NCBI GenBank assembly: GCA_934277655.1
Contig: CAKQVC010000062.1
Location: forward strand, 1 to 9,147
Reading direction: 5' to 3'
Length of the DNA stretch: 9,147 bases
Origin: an uncultured Clostridia bacterium
Lineage (GTDB): Bacteria; Bacillota; Clostridia; Peptostreptococcales; Anaerovoracaceae
Shown: piece by piece, positions 5,991 to 9,147 of the stretch
Layout: every line of letters begins with the position of its first letter
How positions within the stretch are numbered: position 1 is the stretch's first letter
Notes under the pieces: generated by a model
Database searches by the model: none
What the model was told of the DNA's origin: nothing
The model's input: the letters and a program-made list of their open reading frames with translations, nothing else
Program-made: the position numbers and the translations under genes

Positions 5991-8173
5991 GTATCTGGCC
6001 TCATACAACTGATCTCCAGCGGCTTATTTCTTTCCAGATGTACACCAATAGCCCCATTTCTGTCATTCCGATAAACTTTTATTCCTCTCTTTTTCAGACG
6101 CTCCAAGATCTCCGATGCCGGATGTCCATATAAATTTTTTCCCACCTGTATGACCGCTGCTTTCGGCTGCACAGCATCCAGGAACGCTTCGCATGTACTG
6201 GTTTTACTGCCATGATGCCCGACTTTGAGAATATCCGCATTCATCTCATTTGTCCCTTTATAATAATGAAGCATCTGTCTCTCACCTTCTTCGTCCAGAT
6301 CTCCGGTCACCAAAATCCGCCTTTCTCTATAATCAATGCGAAAAACTGAACACATGTGATTTTTATCCTGTCCTTCATCTTTCGGGATCATAAGCGGCCA
6401 CAAAGTCGTGATCGTCAATCCATTTTCTGTGCAAAATTTTTTGTTTGCGGTATTTCCCACCGCAACCTTTTCCACAGGAAAGCATTTTTGAAGTTCTTTA
6501 ATTCCTTGATAATGATCCGTATGTTCGTGGGTAACAAGTGCCAGATCAATGGACGATACCCGGTTTTTAAGAAGATAGGGTTTTAATATCTTTTTTCCGA
6601 CATTATAGCGTGCAGACCCGCCGCCATCAATGAGAATATTTGTTTTCCCATCACGGATATGCAGACAGTCCCCTTGCCCTACATTGACAAAAACGACCTG
6701 TGCACGTGAAACCGGACAGTAACTGTATATTCCTGCTCCGAGGGACACTGCTGTTATCAAAAGCAGACAGCAAGCAACCTTTTTATAATCTCTGCGCTCT
6801 TTCCATATCCAGAAAGTTTCCGATGCCAAAAAGAACAACAACACACAAACAAGTACAGCGAGCGCTGCCGGAGGACTGTCACAATCCAATCCACCTTTTC
6901 CCCCGATTGCAGTCGCACTGTTTACCATGACTAGCAGACTTGCAGCAGACTCTGCAGTTCCTTTAAAAAAGGAAAAAAGTGAATTCATTCCACAGAAAAA
7001 TGCCGCATAGCCGGCCAGAGCTGCCGGCATCAGAAAACCTGTCAGGAAAATGACCGGGATGTTCGCAGCCAGCGCTGTGACGGAAATAAAGTTAAACTGA
7101 TAAACCTGATACAATGCCAGCCCTCCATTAACTGCCATAACAGAAGCCAGCCCCTCCGGTACCCTTTTCGGGATAAGCTTGCTGAAAAAAGTAATCGATC
7201 CGATTGCAAGGAAAGACATCTGAAAATCGGTTCCCAGCACAACATAGGGATTCCGGATCATCATGGCAAGTCCAGATGCGCTCAATGCTGTCAGCATATC
7301 ATATCTCAGATCCGCTGCCCGTCCGACAACCTGCATACCTATCATCAGAGACGCACGGACAACCGATGTGCTCCACATGGACAGCTCACTATAGGTCAGC
7401 AGCATTGCCGCAAGCACGATGACAGAAAAAGGAGTGAGTTCTTTTCCGAAAAACCGTCGATACAGGCCGTATAATATACCAACATGGAGCCCGCTGACCG
7501 CTAAAATATGTGCGGTGCCGTTGCTGCGAAACTGTTCATAGACATCTTCATCCAGCCATGCCGTATCCCCAAACAAAACGCCTGTCACAATGCCACGCGT
7601 TTTTTCGTCCAGCTGCTGTTCCATTTCAAAGCGTTTACAAAGCAACATACGGGCATATTTTTCCCATAAAGAAAATTGTTTGCTGCACACCTCATAAGAA
7701 CCGATTTTTCCTATACCGTATACATTCTTGGATTTTAAATACCGTCGATAGTCAAAGCAGTGGGGATTGTCTGCTTCATTCGGCTTTTCCAGACTGCACT
7801 GCACGCGCAGGTTCTGTCTGTACAGAGTTCCTGGATTCACAGCCTCTGCCGAATCTGTAGATACTGCTGGACAAGTAAGCCGGATGTTTACCCACTTTTT
7901 TATCTTTCTACCGTCAACAGAAAGCAACCTTGCAATCAAAATCAGCTGCACCTGTCGTTCCTGCTGTTTTCTCACAGATGCGGAAGATTCTCCATCTGCG
8001 CTATCTGCTTTCGAATAAACCTTTTCTGCAATTTTCTCAACTCTCACGATATATTCTTTACTATTTTCATAATCCAACTGTTTTTCCCTGCTCAGAATAT
8101 CAAAATCCACATAGTCCAGAAAGAAAGCTGCACATACGGCAATCAGGAATACAAGAAAACATTTCCGTCTCAT
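5987..8173 (-). CDS. comEC: ComEC/Rec2 DNA internalisation channel with metallo-beta-lactamase domain
   Basis: ComEC is the polytopic membrane protein that carries single-stranded DNA into the cytoplasm during natural transformation. The product is 728 residues, a little below Bacillus ComEC (about 775). An N-terminal membrane segment (about 4-21) precedes the extracytoplasmic OB-fold region (about 35-165). The Competence membrane domain (about 190-460) carries the signature FGDTAWLDEDVYEQFRSNGT (201-220) followed by AHILAVSGLHVG (221-232). The C-terminal metallo-beta-lactamase domain (about 490-728) keeps its metal motifs: THEHTDH (548-554), TGD (623-625), GHHGSK (652-657) and GHP (683-685). 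The ATG at 8171-8173 follows GAGG and a strong promoter with a leader of only about 27 nt. No frameshift or missing motif suggests decay. Competence itself cannot be inferred without the comEA, comFA and pilus genes. Confidence 0.95.
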   Translation of the reverse strand: MRRKCFLVFLIAVCAAFFLDYVDFDILSREKQLDYENSKEYIVRVEKIAEKVYSKADSADGESSASVRKQQERQVQLILIARLLSVDGRKIKKWVNIRLTCPAVSTDSAEAVNPGTLYRQNLRVQCSLEKPNEADNPHCFDYRRYLKSKNVYGIGKIGSYEVCSKQFSLWEKYARMLLCKRFEMEQQLDEKTRGIVTGVLFGDTAWLDEDVYEQFRSNGTAHILAVSGLHVGILYGLYRRFFGKELTPFSVIVLAAMLLTYSELSMWSTSVVRASLMIGMQVVGRAADLRYDMLTALSASGLAMMIRNPYVVLGTDFQMSFLAIGSITFFSKLIPKRVPEGLASVMAVNGGLALYQVYQFNFISVTALAANIPVIFLTGFLMPAALAGYAAFFCGMNSLFSFFKGTAESAASLLVMVNSATAIGGKGGLDCDSPPAALAVLVCVLLFFLASETFWIWKERRDYKKVACCLLLITAVSLGAGIYSYCPVSRAQVVFVNVGQGDCLHIRDGKTNILIDGGGSARYNVGKKILKPYLLKNRVSSIDLALVTHEHTDHYQGIKELQKCFPVEKVAVGNTANKKFCTENGLTITTLWPLMIPKDEGQDKNHMCSVFRIDYRERRILVTGDLDEEGERQMLHYYKGTNEMNADILKVGHHGSKTSTCEAFLDAVQPKAAVIQVGKNLYGHPASEILERLKKRGIKVYRNDRNGAIGVHLERNKPLEISCMRPDT

Positions 8174-8206
8174 TTTACCTCATTTTCCGACGCTAAAATC
8201 AATTAC

Positions 8207-8235
8207 ATTATATACCATTTTAGCCTTTTGTGCAA
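8207..8235 (-). promoter_or_regulatory. Sigma-A type promoter of comEC
   Basis: On the minus strand, -35 TTGCAC (8230-8235) and a perfect -10 TATAAT (8207-8212) are 17 bases apart. The start is expected near 8200, so the comEC leader is about 27 nt. The -35 falls inside one arm of the inverted repeat shared with the opposite promoter. A vegetative-type promoter implies that comEC may be expressed without a dedicated competence sigma factor. Confidence 0.85.
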
Positions 8236-8294
8236 CAATCCCAGTAATTATTTCCAATTCTATGCATTTATTTCGTATTGCAAAAGGAAATTGT

Positions 8295-8323
8295 TTGGAA
8301 TTTACTTCTTGATATGGTATAAT
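8295..8323 (+). promoter_or_regulatory. Sigma-A type promoter of the penicillin-binding protein gene
   Basis: The -35 TTGGAA (8295-8300, 4 of 6) and a perfect -10 TATAAT (8318-8323) are 17 bases apart, with a TG one base before the -10 (extended -10). The start should lie near 8330, which leaves a long leader of about 158 nt before the TTG start codon. Confidence 0.83.
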
Positions 8324-8334
8324 GATTATGTTAA

Positions 8335-8455
8335 TTGCCTGTTGAGAAATTCATAAGGCAACGATCTTTTCATCATAGTTTCCCTGATACCTTGGTACTG
8401 CGGTGAAAGAAGTCTGCGTATCCAGCAGACTGTCAAAATTGAAAATCATTTCAAT
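8335..8455 (+). promoter_or_regulatory. Structured 5' leader of the penicillin-binding protein gene, unclassified cis-regulatory RNA candidate
   Basis: Four helices follow one another between the promoter and the ribosome-binding site. They are: TTGCCT 8335-8340 with AGGCAA 8356-8361; 8365-8374 with 8402-8410 (nine pairs, one bulged T); AGTCTGC 8411-8417 with GCAGACT 8425-8431 (7-base loop); and ATTGAAA 8438-8444 with TTTCAAT 8449-8455 (loop ATCA). Helices 2 and 3 abut directly. The closed loop of helix 2 (8375-8401) contains the short string TTGGTACTGCGG. No T-run follows any hairpin, so control by transcription termination is not indicated. I recognise no known riboswitch class here. Confidence 0.4.
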
Positions 8456-8487
8456 ATAGATACACAAAAGGAAGAGGGTGAATTTGT

Positions 8488-9147
8488 TTGAGTAAATATG
8501 TTGACTTCGATTCAGAAGATCAGACAAACACAGAGTCCGACGCTTTTTCGCACAAGTCCAGACGCTCCAGACGGATGGAACAGGAAGTTGCCGAAGAAGC
8601 TACCCATCAGCATTCTGCCAGAAAAGCAAGAAAAAAAGGGAAGAACTCACAAACAGAAAAAAAATCATCGGAAGAATTATCCGGCAAAAAATATAAGCTG
8701 AACAAAAAGCAGTTTTTTAAATTTGTCATTTGTATTTTTCTGGTGCTTTGTCTTGGAGTGATCGGTTATGCCGGAGTCGTAATTTCAAAAGCTCCAAAGA
8801 TTGAAACTGACAATATCTACAGTCTGCTTTCTCAAAGTTCTACATTATATGATGACAAAGGGGAAGTTATCGATAATGTTTTTGCAGATCAGAACAGAAC
8901 AGTAGTTAACATCAGTCAGATACCGGAAAACGTCCAGAATGCCTTTATTGCTCTGGAAGATAAGACATTTAAAACTCATCATGGGTTTAATGTAATTCGT
9001 ATCATCGGTGCTGTCAAAGATGCTGTCATTCATGGCGGCTCGATCAGCGGAACCAGTACTATTACCCAGCAGCTGGCCAGAAACCTTTATCTGACCGATT
9101 CCATGCAGGTGCGTTCCATCAGTCGTAAACTAACAGAAGCCTATTAT
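8488..9147 (+). CDS. Class A penicillin-binding protein (PBP1A type), N-terminal part (gene runs off the window)
   Basis: This is a bifunctional peptidoglycan synthase: its glycosyltransferase 51 domain polymerises lipid II outside the membrane, and a transpeptidase domain, not in the window, cross-links stems. The first 220 codons are visible. Residues 1-76 are a charged, low-complexity cytoplasmic tail (RRSRR at 25-29, a Lys/Arg-rich stretch at 45-75). One membrane segment spans about 78-100. The GT51 domain then begins, with motif 1 EDKTFKTHHGFN (157-168, catalytic Glu157), motif 2 GTSTITQQLARNLYL (188-202) and the start of motif 3, RKLTEAYY (213-220). The start is TTG at 8488-8490. An in-frame TGA at 8479-8481 excludes earlier starts, the next in-frame ATG is residue 30, and GAGGG (8474-8478) lies 9 bases upstream. 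I give no gene symbol because pbp1A, ponA and pbpF types cannot be separated from this part. Confidence 0.92.
   Translation, partial: MSKYVDFDSEDQTNTESDAFSHKSRRSRRMEQEVAEEATHQHSARKARKKGKNSQTEKKSSEELSGKKYKLNKKQFFKFVICIFLVLCLGVIGYAGVVISKAPKIETDNIYSLLSQSSTLYDDKGEVIDNVFADQNRTVVNISQIPENVQNAFIALEDKTFKTHHGFNVIRIIGAVKDAVIHGGSISGTSTITQQLARNLYLTDSMQVRSISRKLTEAYY

Larger units (their letters stand above)
8174..8487. other. Divergent intergenic region between comEC and the penicillin-binding protein gene
   Basis: These 314 bases contain no credible gene. They hold the comEC promoter (8207-8235), the promoter of the penicillin-binding protein gene (8295-8323), an imperfect inverted repeat around them (CCTTTTGTGCAA at 8224-8235 and TTGCAAAAGG at 8278-8287), and a structured leader (about 8330-8487). 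The stretch 8236-8277 is AT-rich with nothing recognisable. An open frame reading through part of this region (7760-8356, plus strand) is mostly antisense to comEC and has no ribosome-binding site. Confidence 0.8.

Noticed and set aside
7760..8356. 198-codon open frame on the plus strand, mostly antisense to comEC
   Set aside because: It has no ribosome-binding site, no recognisable domain, and a translation rich in Cys, Phe, His and Ser, as expected from the antisense of a membrane protein gene. The comEC frame beneath it is fully supported by family motifs.
8387..8402. TTGGTACTGCGG string resembling the T-box core TGGTACCGCGG
   Set aside because: It differs at one core base. The usual preceding AGGG, a matching antiterminator partner, a stem I and a terminator with T-run are all missing, and the gene is not an aminoacyl-tRNA or amino acid gene.
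1..9147. CRISPR array, transposase, integrase, phage, tRNA or toxin-antitoxin genes
   Set aside because: I saw no regularly spaced repeats, no mobile-element protein motif, no tRNA-like cloverleaf and no small paired open frames with ribosome-binding sites.

Overview
The window looks like a chromosomal segment of a low- to mid-GC Firmicute of class Clostridia, plausibly Lachnospiraceae. The evidence is the ruvC-ruvA-ruvB order (bacilli generally lack ruvC), an argR-recN pair, a comEC-holA pair, strong Shine-Dalgarno sites and canonical sigma-A type promoters. The genus cannot be fixed from the sequence. Almost all coding space is housekeeping. No mobile element, CRISPR array, tRNA or rRNA was seen.

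Layout. Positions 1-1349 (minus strand) hold ruvC, ruvA and the first 55 codons of ruvB, which form the Holliday-junction branch-migration and resolution operon. Its promoter lies at 1387-1415 and overlaps a perfect-arm palindrome that resembles an SOS box. Positions 1350-1548 form a divergent control region. Positions 1549-3625 (plus strand) hold argR and recN, which overlap by 8 bases. Positions 3626-3842 lie between converging genes and contain a large bidirectional terminator-like structure. Positions 3843-8173 (minus strand) hold comEC, then holA, then an EamA-family transporter; the last two are one base apart. Positions 8174-8487 form a second divergent control region with two very good promoters. 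Positions 8488-9147 (plus strand) hold the first 220 codons of a class A penicillin-binding protein, preceded by an unusually structured leader of about 160 nt.

How the genes fit together. Three neighbouring functions concern DNA repair and recombination: RuvABC processes Holliday junctions, RecN is an SMC-like double-strand-break repair protein, and ComEC is the membrane channel for incoming single-stranded DNA. HolA is the delta subunit of the replicative clamp loader. ArgR links the recN operon to arginine status. The penicillin-binding protein start belongs to cell-wall synthesis.

I found no clear candidate for a wholly new system. The best leads are non-coding: the structured leader of the penicillin-binding protein gene, the nested inverted-repeat element between recN and the transporter gene, the SOS-like box in the ruvC promoter, and the palindrome and tandem repeat around the argR start.
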